DNA from: Gorsachius magnificus
Lineage: Eukaryota > Chordata > Aves > Pelecaniformes > Ardeidae
Length of the DNA stretch: 64,000 nt
Direction: 5' to 3'
NCBI GenBank assembly: GCA_034008185.1
Contig: CM067082.1
Coordinates: 55,015,586-55,079,585, forward strand
Part shown: in pieces, positions 12,901 to 25,600 of the stretch
How the letters are laid out: the number at the start of each line of letters is the position of its first letter
Numbering within the stretch: the stretch's first letter is position 1
Notes under the pieces: generated by a model
Database searches by the model: none
Told to the model about the DNA's origin: nothing
Seen by the model: only the letters and a program-made list of their open reading frames with translations
Program-made: the position numbers and the translations under genes

Positions 12901-14439
12901 CAGTAATTTAGTCCACCCTTTTGGTGTTTCACACATCTTTTGCTGGATAGAGGACCACAGTGACCTCCTTAGTGTCCTGGCACTGTGATGTTTGGTACAA
13001 GAGAACAGATGCAGACTTCTCTCCTGCACTTTGAAGCTGAGCACTATATTTTTCTTTAAATACTGTAGCCCATACTGCTTCATCCTTGAAATTAAAGGTG
13101 GGGGAGGAGGCAGAGGGGGAACACCAGACAGAACACTAACTGTGAATATGGTCTCGCCAATTTACTTTTTGTATTAATGTGAACATTTCCCTCTGTTTAA
13201 GTGCCATACAGCTTTACTTCATTATTTGCAGCTAACTGTGATGCGGCTAGAAGATAATGATTCCTCACTCTAAATTAGATGTTATTATGTGAGTTGTTTC
13301 AGATTGGCATCTTGACATTAAGAGATAGTTATATTTTTAGAAGTAGCCAGGAAATTTGATCTTTTACTTCAGAAACTGTAAGCAAAATTTTGCTCTTTCA
13401 GAATGCATACATTCATGAATGGCTAAACAAGCCAATTTCCCCATGGACATGCATCATTTATCAAAAATCCTGAAGAATCTGATCCTGCAACCCCTGTCAC
13501 GCAACAGTCCCATTGATGCCAGTAAGGTCATTCGCAGAGCTACAGCATCAGGTCTTTGCTTTTGATAGCAAACAGGCAAGCAAACAACGATTTTGCAGAC
13601 TATACTGAATCCGCTGTCCTGAAATATCCTGAGTTTCCAATAGTGACCTTTGGATAAGCCCTCACTGCTGATCTGTCCTGACAATTTGACAATAACCTCC
13701 AATCTCAGCATTTCAAAATTGCAAGCAGAGATTAAGATGATGATCTGTCTCTCTGCAGTATGAGAGTATGGTATATTTATCTCAGAACAAGCTCATCCTA
13801 AAAAAAGGGCACATCTAGGAACAGCTAAGAAAGGGGTAGAGAAATGAGAAAAGGAAAGGAGCTGACACTGAAAGGTGATGGAGAACAAAAGAAAGAAGAT
13901 GAGCTGCAGTCAGATACAGGACTAGTGGTGCTGCCCCATCCAGTTATTCTTGGATACAAACTATGGAGTGGGGTTAAAGAAGAAGGGTATGTAGTTATGC
14001 CTGTTCCTGCGCATAAGCAGTCTGACACTGGCAGTTACTACTATCAGGAGCAGTGGTAACCAAGCAAATTTTTGTGTGCACATGCACGGTCTGCTGTACT
14101 CCCTTGTATCTGTTTATAGTAGAAGACTTGCATGAGTTACATTGATGCAACAATAGGAATAGGATTGGGGATAATTGTTTTCCATTAAGTCTTCAGGTAC
14201 TTCTGAAAATGCTAACAGGGAACTGCATAGTTAAAACTATCTAGGCAGCACATACTTCACCTAATTAACAGCTTAAGGTGGCCTAGTACTGGTCTTGAGC
14301 AAAGACCAGTAGGGTAAACAGTCAGATTTATAAAGCTTCCTTCAGAGTACCTAATGTAAGTAAATTCTCCATATTGACAGCGAAGACATATGGGCTTCTA
14401 AAGAATACTTCAGAATCCTTTGGCAAGTTGCTGCCTGTG
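9906..14439. other. Unique intergenic DNA
   Basis: Contains the T21 run and an A/C-rich stretch at 10855-10915. Nothing else was recognised. A G-rich patch at 13098-13120 is short and not a known repeat. Confidence 0.55.
10122..10142 (+). repeat. 21-base T homopolymer
   Basis: An unbroken run of 21 T in unique sequence, about 220 bp right of the reverse CR1. It could be the reversed tail of a retroposed fragment, but no body is recognisable. Confidence 0.9.
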
Positions 14440-15100
14440 GAGCAGATCTGAAAGGCCCCAGAGGTCACGAAGGACAGTGAACTGAACATGAGCCAGCAGC
14501 GTGCCCTGGCAGCGCAGAAGTTTATATAGCAGTCCTGGGCTGTATTATCAGAAGCACTGTCAGCAGATCAAAAGAAGGGATTATCCCTCTTTGCTAAGCA
14601 CTCGTTAGATTGTGTTTAGAATATTGTACACAGTTTTGGGCCCCCAATATAGGAAAGCATCAGTAAAGTGAATGGTTTCAACAGAAGGCCATCAGGGCTA
14701 GAGCATTTGCCCTGTGAAGGGTTGTTGAGGGACCAGGCTGGTTCAACCTGAAGACAAGACAGCTCCAGGGGCATCTAACAGCAGTCCTTCAGTACCTATG
14801 AGGTTACCCAGTAAATAGAGCCATGCTCATCATAGTAGTGCACGGTGGGAAGATACCGGGCATAAAGAGAAGTGAGAGGCACAGACTCGATGCAAGGAGA
14901 AATGTTTTCTCCCTGAGGACAGCCATGCACTGAATCACATTGACCAGGGAGGCTGTGCAGTCTGTGTCTGGAGGTTTTCAGGACTGGAAAACCCAGAGCA
15001 ACCCGATTTGATCAGAAAGCTGACCCTGCTTGGAGCAGGAGGCTGGACCAGAGACCTCCTTAGGTCCCTCCCAACCTCAACTACCTATCCTACAATCCAC
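14440..15100 (+). mobile_element. CR1 LINE, diverged 3' portion
   Basis: A 5'-truncated, diverged CR1 of about 650 bp. Recognisable blocks include 'gaacatgagccagcagcgtg', 'tcctgggctgtattatcaga', 'agaggcacagactcgatgca' and the 3' end 'ggctggaccagagacctcct' with 'aggtccctcccaacctcaac'. The part related to the end of ORF2 is broken by stops and indels. It looks older than the copy at 37.5 kb. Confidence 0.9.
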
Positions 15101-18100
15101 TTTGCCTGCAATCCCTGCTTTCAATGTAGTCTTTTTTTATATATGTCCATAAAAGCATTAATTGACCTTGAAAGGCAACAGGACTCCAGTTCCTACTCCT
15201 CCCAGCAAAACACCTCCACCTTTATGTAGTAGTCCCACTGTTCATTCAGTTGAGGTCCACTCAAGCTGGCAACTATCTTCCTTCTGGGTACACAAGCAGG
15301 TCTCTAGCCTAGTAACTGGGGTATCTCTTCAAAGCTGAGCTGTGGATCCAGGAACAGAAGGGGCCTCAGGTCCAGGTCTCCCACTTCCCAGACAAGAGGT
15401 GGGCAGAAACAGTAACAACACCACTCACTGCTGTAGTGTTAGGTACAAGCTGAACATAAAGCTACCTGTGTCTCCAGCAAAGATGAGAGATTAGGTGGAC
15501 TTTAGGTCTGCCTCAAAAGCAAGCTAGGCCATTAGCAAACAAGAATACCCAAGCTTGGAGTACAAGCTTGCCTCAGCACCTGAAGAGAAGGGTCTGTTGG
15601 ACTTGAGGGGTCACCACTGCCGGATGACACTATGCATGGGCAGTTTGAAGAGCTTTCTTGTCTGCAGGAGCCAACATTTCTCCTAAGATAGACATATGCC
15701 CCTTTGTAGACAATCTATATCTTTCAGGGAATTGGGGTGGGGGAGTTGTCAGAATTCAGTGCTTATGGCACAGCAGAGCTTTCAGAAGAAAGAAAAATCT
15801 CAGACTTATATTTAGCAAGTGAGCAATGAAGCAAAATGGCATAGCAAATGCTGACGGTAGTGGTGAGGCTGTGGGGGTGGGAGGGGGGCGTGTAAACTGG
15901 CAAGAGCTTCAGGAGGGCGAGTTTTGGTATTTCAGTTTAAGAGGTAAAGACTAGATGCTCTGCAGCAGGTACTGAAATTCCAGTGCTGCAGAAATTTAAA
16001 CATCTGAGCTTTCTCCCATCTCCCACCCCTCTCTGTCGTGTTTGAAAAATATTTACAAGGGGGTGAAAGGCAACCTTCAGACATGTGACCATAACTGTGT
16101 GCTGATGCTTTCTATAAATATGGGTTTGCTGAAGCACTAAACTATGTTCTGCAGCAGTATGGCATTATGGCTTCTGCTCAGCAAAAGCTGTTTCCATTCT
16201 CATTTCAGACCCCTGCTAGCATTGGCATCTGGCTCTCAACTGCATGACTCTTTTGCCCTCCATCTCTGGAACAGAGGAAAGCAAATACCCTCAAGTCCAG
16301 CTTTGGCTGGAAAAAACAGAGTCTGGTTTTGTAGCTCAGACCTACTTAATCAGCAACAATACAGAAGTGATTTAAGAAGTCTGATGATTCCAGGCTATAT
16401 TTGGGGTGCTGCAAATAATTTTGTGTTTAGTCATCATTCGTTCTGTGTTTCTGGCTGGATCCACTCAGAGTTCTCTGGTGCATAATTTAGACAGTGCATA
16501 TAATTTGTATTTTATTCCCCTCTCCTCTTCTCCCAGTTTTCACTTTGCACTTGTTTCAATAGTTCTGCCACCTGCACATGTGTTATAGGCCTGTTTGAAA
16601 CCCAATTACCCTTGTATACTAGCATGAATAAGTTTTATGTGCAGCTCTTCAATGATAGCAGGAAGCTTACAAAAAAGGGTGGGGTTTTGTCTCCCACAAA
16701 ATCATGGCCCTTTCTCACCTTCTCCATACAGTGGAGTGGCAAGTCCAGTTCATCGTACAGAGAAACTTGGTTATCCTAAATGTAGGAAAGGGATTACACA
16801 GATATGTGTGCTGGAGTAATAATTTGTATTTAATACCAGTAAGCTCAAAACAAAATGGCTGAAACTTCTAAAAAAATCTGCAGCTAGAACTATATATACA
16901 ATCAGCAGCCAGAAAATACCATTTTGCTTGCTTGCATCATCACCTTCCTCCATTTAGAAATCAAATAAGTCAACAAAACATGCAAGCGTTCAGGAGTTCT
17001 AAAAAACCCCACATCTGTCTTCCTGTTCTTCTCTTCCTGTTCACCGTTACTAACTGTGCTATTTTTCCCTTGCATTTTTCTCCTTTAAAGTGAAAAGGAA
17101 CTCATTTATGTGTTTAGCTTAGCTTTATTTTATCTGTAAAAGAAAAAAACCCAAAACATCTTCATGCAGTTTTTTACCAAGCTTGTTCAATTTACACACT
17201 GTGGGTTCACAAGGCCTAAGCTGATCACCATGCAGATTTAGTTCAGACTACAGAGCACTGTGTGGTTCTGGATGTGCCCACCCATGAAATAACCTCACAC
17301 CAGACCTAGCAGCAAAAATTATTTCCGAATTCTTTTTGCCTAAAAGCCTACTTGCTTTGGCATCTACGCCAACTTGCACTGGTGGCTTAGCTAAAAGCCA
17401 AAGAGGAGATAAGTTTTGGGATTTTTAATCATCTTCCCAAAAGCACCTGTTTTGGACACTGCTGGAAAGAGGCTGTCGGGCTAGATGAACCTCTGGTCTG
17501 ACCAGTATCGCTGTTCTTCTGCATTCTCTGAGGGCAAACGTTCATGTCACATTTAAAGAGCTTGCAGCTAAACAGTTCATTCCAAGAAGAGACTGCTGAA
17601 ATACATTTTTGAGTCAAAATACAACACAGGCTGTGCAAGACAAGGAGTTAGAAGACCTACTCAAGAGCTGACAAAGACATTGTGAATAGATGTGTGCAAG
17701 AAGCAACTAGAAACAACAGAAGAAGGCGGTGAGCAAACAGTGGAGATTTGTTAATCTAGAAGGTTGGAATACAGTCAGTGAGGGCAGACTCACTAGTTAG
17801 ACTACTTAATTATTCCCTTCCTTCCAGCTTTTTATATAAATAAGCTATTCTAATAGGCAACACTTAGTTTTGAAAATTAAAGAAAAAGGTTTAGATATAC
17901 CTATACATTTCAGATTTTTTTTGCCATTTGAATCTAGTAGCAAAAATTTATAGAAAAAAAGCAGATCAAAGTAGAGGAAATCATGAAACCAAAACCCAGA
18001 ATAAAGAAACAGCTCTACAAATTCAACCTTGAAATAAGATGTCTTTTCCTAGCTGTGAGGATAATTAGACGTTGAAAGAGCTTATCTGGTAGGTGGCAGA

Positions 18101-19889
18101 GTCAGCAGAGACTGTAGTCTTTAAAGATTAAACATCTAAGAGATCACTCAATCCAATGTGAAGGGAAGCCTAAGGTCCATAATATTTAAAAAAAATGTAC
18201 TAGATGAACAGAATAGTCTTCTGACCATAGAATCTGTGAACATACTGATATCCCTGTATATTCCCTCCTCCGCTAACCATGTGGGGGACAGTTTCAGATA
18301 CCTGTGAGGTAGCAGAAAAAAAGAGCTTTTCCCTTCTCCTGAGCTTTGCATCATGCTGTCAGGCAGGAGTTTGCAGCCTCCATGACCCCACAGATATATC
18401 TACCCTCGCTTCAGGCACCCGCGTGCAGGGAGCAGAAAAGTCTCAACCAGTCTGTATCAATGGGTAGACATATTCCAGACCTTTCACGTGGCACCTTCCT
18501 CTGCAAAGACAACCAGCTGGTTGAAGGCTGGATTGGGTGCTTTAGCCTCCAAGCGAAAGGAATGTTGGGGGGGTTGCTTGGGTTTTTGGGGGGTTTGAGG
18601 TCTTTTAGCAGACTCCAGCATAATTCTCCTTCTCATACAATATGCATATGCCATCTCACCAACTTTCCTGCCCTTTTGGGAGTCCTGAGCACTGAGGAGA
18701 GTCATATTTGCTCTCTGCCTGCAGCAAGTTCATTTTCCAGGGACTGAACTGTACTGGGCTAATGGAAGTACCATTGAGCACAGATTAGGTCATCTAAGAA
18801 AATTGGATAGCTTAAAGCTCAGAAGCAGTCAGGTGAGCTGATTTATAGGTTTTTGTAATTTAAGACCTGAAAAGCCTTTGTAAAGCTACAGGTTTGCTTT
18901 TCACTGTAGCTTTCCTACAATTCATGAGCAGAGAAGCAGAAGGAAAGCACAGTGCTATTCTTAATGAATCATTCCCCTGTTCTGCTGCATCTCTATTTGT
19001 GTTTAACATGTGACATTAAGGCCTTTTGAGAGTGTCTAGAATCACAGAGCAAATGACAATAACATCTTATCAAACAGTCGCCCAAGTATATAAATAACAT
19101 GTTTCATACAAGTCTTCCCATAGCATACATTTACATAACTTTAGAAAAAGCCCACGACAATTTACCTGCCTCACACTGTTCTTCAAAACAGTAAAAATCT
19201 ATTCAAGACTCTTGGGAAAATGAGTGAGTATGTGAAAGACTTACATGCTGTGAAGCAACTGTTTTCCTGGAGCTACTGGGGATCTAAAGATATTTTTATC
19301 CTTTTAGAGCAGGGGCGGGGAGGTGGGGTGGTTCTTACTGCTTTGGAGAAAGGTCATTGTCAGGTCCAAGTTTTACATTCATCACAGGTGTGGGCAGCAG
19401 TCACCCCAAGGCTTTTTTTTTTTTTTTCAAGCTATATCCCCTCAAATATTCCCAAGCAAGGGCAGATTTTGGGAAAGGTTTTGTGGCTATCAAGTAACTC
19501 AGCTGACACTTGCTCTTCATTGCAGCAAGGGCTGACCAGATACAGCAAAACACTTTTGTGTCAGTGGTAATAGAAAGCTCTTTAAAACAGAAGCTAGTTA
19601 TCTTGCACCAGTTCTAAGAAGTGTTATAGGGATACTTAGAATTTAACCCTCTTTGACACTGGGACATCTTATTGCCTCAACATACAGGCTTATATCTACC
19701 TCAGTTTTTGTAGCTCTTCCAGGCCATACTGCTGCTGGAGCACTGGCCAGTATTTCCATAGCAAGACAAAGCCCAGTACAAGCCAGGTTGTGCCACTATT
19801 TCAGCCTCAGCAGCTTCATGACAGAGCTCTTGGTATGTTGTCCTTGGCAAGAGGCCCACAAGGGAACCCCCTGGCAAGGATGACTAAAT
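15101..19889. other. Unique intergenic DNA with one old CR1 scrap
   Basis: Only the CR1-like fragment at 17.45 kb was recognised. The 133-codon frame at 18346-18747 lacks any motif and overlaps another open frame on the opposite strand, so it is not called a gene. Confidence 0.55.
17446..17530 (+). mobile_element. Old CR1-like 3' fragment
   Basis: About 80 bases resemble the 3' end of an older CR1 group, with 'ggctgtcgggctagatgaac', 'ctctggtctgaccagtatcg' and 'ctgttcttctgcattct'. This 'gacctttggtctgacccagtatggc' type of end differs from the other copies here and implies an older insertion. The boundaries are vague. Confidence 0.65.
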
Positions 19890-19983
19890 GATCTGATCTA
19901 GTTAAGAGTATCCCTGCTCACTGCAGGGGGGTTGGACTAGATGAGCTCTAAAGGTCCCTTCCAACCCAAAACATTCTATGATT
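19890..19983 (+). mobile_element. CR1 LINE 3' tail fragment
   Basis: Only the last 95 or so bases of a CR1: 'gatctgatctagttaagagt', then 'ggttggactagatgagctc', 'aaaggtcccttccaaccc' and the tail 'attctatgatttt'. Its 5' side goes straight into unique sequence, the typical severe 5' truncation. Confidence 0.92.
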
Positions 19984-19985
19984 TT

Positions 19986-22594
19986 ACAAATACGTTGGAT
20001 GGGGAAGAGGGACACTGTTTGCCATGCTAGGCAGACCCCCTCCTCTGGGAAGCCTCTGCTCTCCCATTCAAAGTCTCCTAGCCAGGTGTTGGTAAACCTG
20101 AGATCCCACCCTCCAAGGACTGGCCAACTCTTCACAGTACAACTACAACATGCTTTTGCTCAACACTTCTTTTTTTTTAAGCCTCCATTTATCAAGCTCA
20201 GTGATCTCCACAAAGTTAAAAAAATCACAGCTTGTACCGCTTTGGCCAATTTGTCCCCAAGTCCATGTACTTACATCCCAGCCCCACAGAAGCAAAATAC
20301 CATTTGTCTTCCCGTCAGTAGCAACAAACACCATGGTTGCCCACAAAATAAAGTTTCCTTTAAGCTCTTACTTAAGGGGATGGAATAAGCAGGGAAAAAA
20401 AAAAAATCAAGCCACCTGGCAGATGTTAATGTAGTCTGCTGCACCAGCAAGCCATTCTTTGCTGCCAGAAGCACAGCAGAGTGGGGCAGCTTCAGCAGAT
20501 TAGGGCCCACCAGTTCATATGGTGCCTACCTCCACCCCTGTCTTTGGTTGGCCACTGCATGTCCCTCGATGGCATGGAGAATATGGGGAAGTTTTAGTCA
20601 TCACTATCCTCCTGCACCATAATTTCAGGTTGTAGGTAACTGATCCCCAAGAGACAGCTGCAAATCAGTTTTCTACCAAGAACAGTCAACAGCAATCTGC
20701 ATAGATCTTCCTTCTAACTCATAGCAGCTATAGGTTGTGTAGTTCTGTAGCTTGCCCAAGAAACACTTCCAGCCATTTTGCAGCTCTCAGGATTGATCTG
20801 TCACTGAAAAATGCACATAGTATCAAACAGTTCTTGCCTGTCTTTAGTTTTCATGCAACAAAGTTTTCCACCTTCCTAAAACAGGAGGGATTTCTATTTA
20901 ATGATTACAGTTATTGAAGATTTGGTGCGAGTTAAGTTAAAAGGTCTCTTTGGCTTCCAATTTAGCTATTTGCTCAGTTGCTTTTTATCACCTCAGAAAC
21001 TGGCCCAGAATCTAGATAAAGTTTCAGTTTAATCTTTTTTTTTACTGCTGTAACCAGTAATGTGATGTTAGTGTCTCATCACAGGATGGTTTCATTTGGT
21101 GCATCTTTCTTCCATCCTCAAAGGGCTCCTACTGAGAATTGTCCCACTTGCTGGCTGTGGATCGGGTCCTTTCATTATTCCTTTAGTGTTTTTTCAGTGG
21201 CCACAGCCTGGTTCCCTGAGTGGTCTTGACCTGGTCAGGAGGTTTAATTCTGCTTTTTTCCCCCCTCCCTGCAGTCACTGGGGCTTTGGCATCACTGCAG
21301 TGTCTCTTCAGAGTAACCCCCATTACAACTGCAGCTTATTGCAGACTTGGTAAATTGGAAGTATTAGGTCAGAGATTAGAACAGAGAATTTCAAACCCTG
21401 CTGTTGACCTTGGAAATTAGAAACTGCCCTTGTCAGACCGTCAGAGAGTCACTGCCAGCAGCTGCGGCAGCCATGTCTCCCTGCCACTTGCAGGAAAAAC
21501 AGGGAGAGGCAACGCTCTTATCATACAAGTACTCATTTGGTGCGCTCTTTCTTCTATGGCTGACCAACAATCTCCCAGCCAGATGTGCCTGCTAACATTT
21601 GCAGTTTACTGAATATTTCAATGTTAGAGGGAGATGCTGAGAGTCCTGAGAGTAACAGATTAGCCAGAATTCTTCACCTCTAACTATGCCGTCTTTCAGA
21701 CACCAATCTCTGTTGGATGAAAAGGTTTTGCAATAGTTTGTGAGAATTTGACACCTTTCCATGAACAAGGATTAAAGCAAGTGAATTGAAGACCTCTTGT
21801 ACAAGTCATTCAAGCCAGGATGTAAGAAACAGTAATTAAGATTTATAATAAGAGTTTTTTTTCTGTAGTGATCTGAGTTAACAAGGTGAAGAAGAGAAAC
21901 AAAACCCACTTGGTGAGATATTTTCCACAATAACTCACTCTGGGTAATTCCATGTAAGTCATGTCCAGAAAACTCTACCTTCTCTCACAAATCTCTAGAT
22001 TCAAATGCTTGAGCCATCAGTAGGCATGGATGTGGCCAAGATATTTTCTAATCACAAATCCAAGTTGTCTGCTGGTACATATTCTCATTTAGCACACAAA
22101 GTCAGCTGACATCACTTGCAAACACGCATTTCTTCAGTTTGTTCCATCTTCTAATTAGCATCAGCTGATGGAAAATCCACAGAAAAATTTCTCCAGAAAT
22201 TTTGTCTTCAAATTCACATTCACAATTTGTGTTCTACTTATTGGCTTCTATAAATAGAATAGAGTAATTAAAAGCTAGGCTAATAATAGTTCATATTTAG
22301 TTTTATACTAAATTCTTACAACACTTTCTAAACCACGTCTACTAAACGGTCCAGAATATTGCACAATTAGGGACTGGATATTCTTGATTTATCAGACAAA
22401 TATGTAAGATTCAAACACTCATCAGGTGTGGGCCCAGAGCCTAACATTATTATTCTTGTAGCTTATGCCAAAGGAGCCATACCTTCTCTACACAGATATT
22501 TTTCCTGTAAACCAGTAACAGGACACAGCCAATTGAGCCAACTAGGGACTCAACATCACCATCTAGGGTTCATAATAGCATGTTTGCTTGAAAG
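19986..22594. other. Unique intergenic DNA
   Basis: No recognised repeat or exon. The part from 21980 to 22420 is AT-rich, repeat-free and holds a CTAATTAGC core next to a CAGCTG E-box at about 22150-22168, so it could be a regulatory element. That is only an inference. Confidence 0.45.
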
Positions 22595-22690
22595 GTGAAC
22601 AAAGTCTCCAGGTCCTATGTGAAGATGTGAACAAAGTCTCCAGGTCCAATGTGAAGATGTGAACAAAGTCTCCAGGTCCAATGTGAAGAT
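22595..22690 (+). repeat. 32-bp tandem repeat, three copies
   Basis: Three head-to-tail copies of a 32-bp unit starting 'gtgaacaaagtctccaggtc'. Copies two and three are identical. Copy one differs by one base (t for a in 'cctatg'). The near-identity points to recent expansion. It is not part of a recognised gene. Confidence 0.95.
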
Positions 22691-25600
22691 GTGTTTGCAG
22701 TCACAAGGGACTAGTTAGTCCTTGGTTAGAGTCCAGCCAGAAAAACCTACAAGGCCTGTAAAGAGATTATCTGAACTCCATTTCTGACTGGATCTTCATA
22801 TGCATGTTTTCCATTGGCAAGATCTTCTAAATATCTGCCTGCTGTTGGATTTGCAACACCATCCTCAGTGCCTTTGCCTTTCTCTGGGTGCACAGCTACT
22901 AGTCCCTGCACAGTTGCCTCTCCTTCACACTCCCGGTTCCTTGCCCCAACTGCTCACTGCTTAAAGCTAAGATGGGGAAGGCGCATCACTAACCTATTCC
23001 ATCTCAAGCTCCTTAACCACTCCTGTGTGAAACATCTTAGGCCTCCGTTTTCTCCCCTTCCTCATTTCTCTACCAACTCCAGATCACCTGTCTTCCCTCT
23101 GCTATTTTCCACTCCTTGCTGCACTTCAGCTCTGCTCCTTACTGCTCCCACCCCGTCTGCAACCTGCTGGATTTTAGCAACTGCATCCCAGCTGAGCATC
23201 AGCTAAATATAGCAGGGGGATGTGGATCCAAAAGACAAACCACAAACTAATCTCTGCTCTGTGGACACTGTCACAACAGCTCCTCAACCGCAGGGTTCTC
23301 CCTGCACTCTGAAGACGCACACAGTCATGTACAAGACTGATGAGCATGTAGGGACTGGAATGGGAGGGACAGTGACTATTGCTGCCCACAGACAGAATAT
23401 TCTGAGAATTCAGAACTTGTTTAGAAATGAACACACATCTGGGGACATATAAACTGATTTTTTTTCCTCAGGTGTTTCACAAACCCAGGCAAAAGCAAAA
23501 ACCTTGGCTCTCTTCCAAAGGCTGCCTTCTGCCAGATTTCAAATCCCTGTACCAAGCCAGCAGCACAGAATCATCTTAAAGAAATGGAGAGTCCCTCCAT
23601 TTAAAAAAAAAACCCAACAAAAAACACACACCACCCCCCCCACACACACACATTTTTCCCCTAGCTTTGTCTTCAGCTAACATGGTTCTTCCATTTCTCA
23701 AATTAACCAAAGTCATTGTGAGAGTAGGACATCTGGGAAGGAAGACCTTAACTTGAATGATTAAGAACTAGGAAAATGGTAAGTAACTGAGAAAAATATC
23801 CTCACATGAAAAGTGCTATGTAGCCTTCACTGCAAGCACATCATCCGCGTATAATTCTACTTAGCATTGCCTCAACAAACAAAGATTTCACTGTCACTAA
23901 AAACTAAGTGATACAATATAACAAAGAGGAAGGTTAACGCAGCATTAATTCTTATTCAGTATTAATTCTTAGTATGTATACTGCTGGGGAGGTCCTTTAA
24001 AATAGAAAGTGAACATCCCTGTGGTTTTCTCCTGCTGCGCTTGTGAACCAGAAAGTAGGTTTTATTCTCCTACCAGAGAGCACAATTGCCTACATCAGTC
24101 TCAGGTGCATTAGCAGGGAAAACAAATTGTTTCAAATGGGGGGGGGACAGGACACATCAACAATGATATAAATATAAATGAATCGGTAAAACTGCATAAT
24201 CAGATGCATTTGTGGCCTTTTTTATAATTACAGACAGTGCCCTGGAGGGCAGTCACATAGAAGTAAATACATTTTTTTATGTCATAGGGGTTATGCATTG
24301 CTAGCTGGAGTGAGAGTAGCAGTCTAAGATGAAAGTCAATACAGAACAACCTAAGCTTTTTAAGCTCCTCTTTCATGTATACTTGAGCTGTATATAATTG
24401 GGGACATCTATCTTAGGAAAACATTCTTCTAACACACCAAGATTACTGCTGCCTGGAAGTTTTTTCAATCCCATTTCACTTATAGCTTTTGACAATGTTA
24501 GTGACAGCCATGTCACAGAGCATTAGGTAAAATTGTGAGAATTAATTACATGCTATTTGTTTAACTTCACTTGTCATCAGTCTCTGCACCTTCTATTTGA
24601 AAATTCATTGGCTCACCTAAATCATCTTCCCCTCACTTACACTGTGCATTACCCAGCCCCATGTCTGCATTAAGCACTTATCTCCTTTTCTTCAGGAAAG
24701 GAAGAAGTCTAAACAAATGGAGAACCCTTAAAGTGTTTATGCTCCATTAAAACTTAATTCTGCTTTTAAACCCAGACCAGAGTGTTGATAGATTCATTCA
24801 TATTAAACAGAAGTTGAGTCTCTGCAGTCCATTTCTCGCTAATGAGGCTAACAGAAAGAAGATACTACTCATTGTGAGCAGGGGTATCGCTTTCTGGTCC
24901 CACTATTTAAGTCTACTTTATTACAGGTGTTCAAAACTGTACTTCATCCTATAGCTCCCTTTTCAGCTTTCATTAGCTAGATTGTCACAGTTCATGATTA
25001 GAACAGAATGGAGGAATAACTACAAGGGACACAGTTGTTTAGGAGGGGACAGGCAGATGAGAAATGCTATTCTCCCTGATTGTTAGAACACAGTTGTTTG
25101 GCTCAAATATTCCTTCTGCCACGCCAGGCTATTTCTAGACTGCACTCACAGGTCCAAGAGTTACCTTAAGACAAGCTATAATACTGGCGTGCTTGACAAT
25201 ATCTGTTAGTGTGATTTGCTAGTGATACAATCCCTCAAAAAAGCCCCAAGCAGAACATCATTGACTGGTGTTAATACACCCAGGTGCCTGCTATAAAAAA
25301 ACCCCAAACACCCAAGCATCTACCAGCAACACCTCAGCTCCACCAGTTCTGTTTCTACCTCTCAGGAAGAAATCCAGTCCCAACAAGACTAGAGAAAAAA
25401 CAAAGCCAAATCACATAATTTTCAGAATTAGATGTAGCATTTAATACCTTTCTGCACCAAGCTGTCTTTTTAAGTCACTCCAATCCTTTGTCTGAAGGCA
25501 TGATATTACTTTGCAGAAAGCTGTGTTCTGTGAAGCCCTGCAATGCCAAACCCTTCCCTTCGCACTTGTCAGTCATGGAGGGGAGTCACCAAGGAACAGA

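Noticed and set aside
22595..22690. Three repeats considered as a CRISPR-like array
   Set aside because: The units are directly adjacent with no unique spacers, so this is an ordinary minisatellite in a eukaryotic genome.
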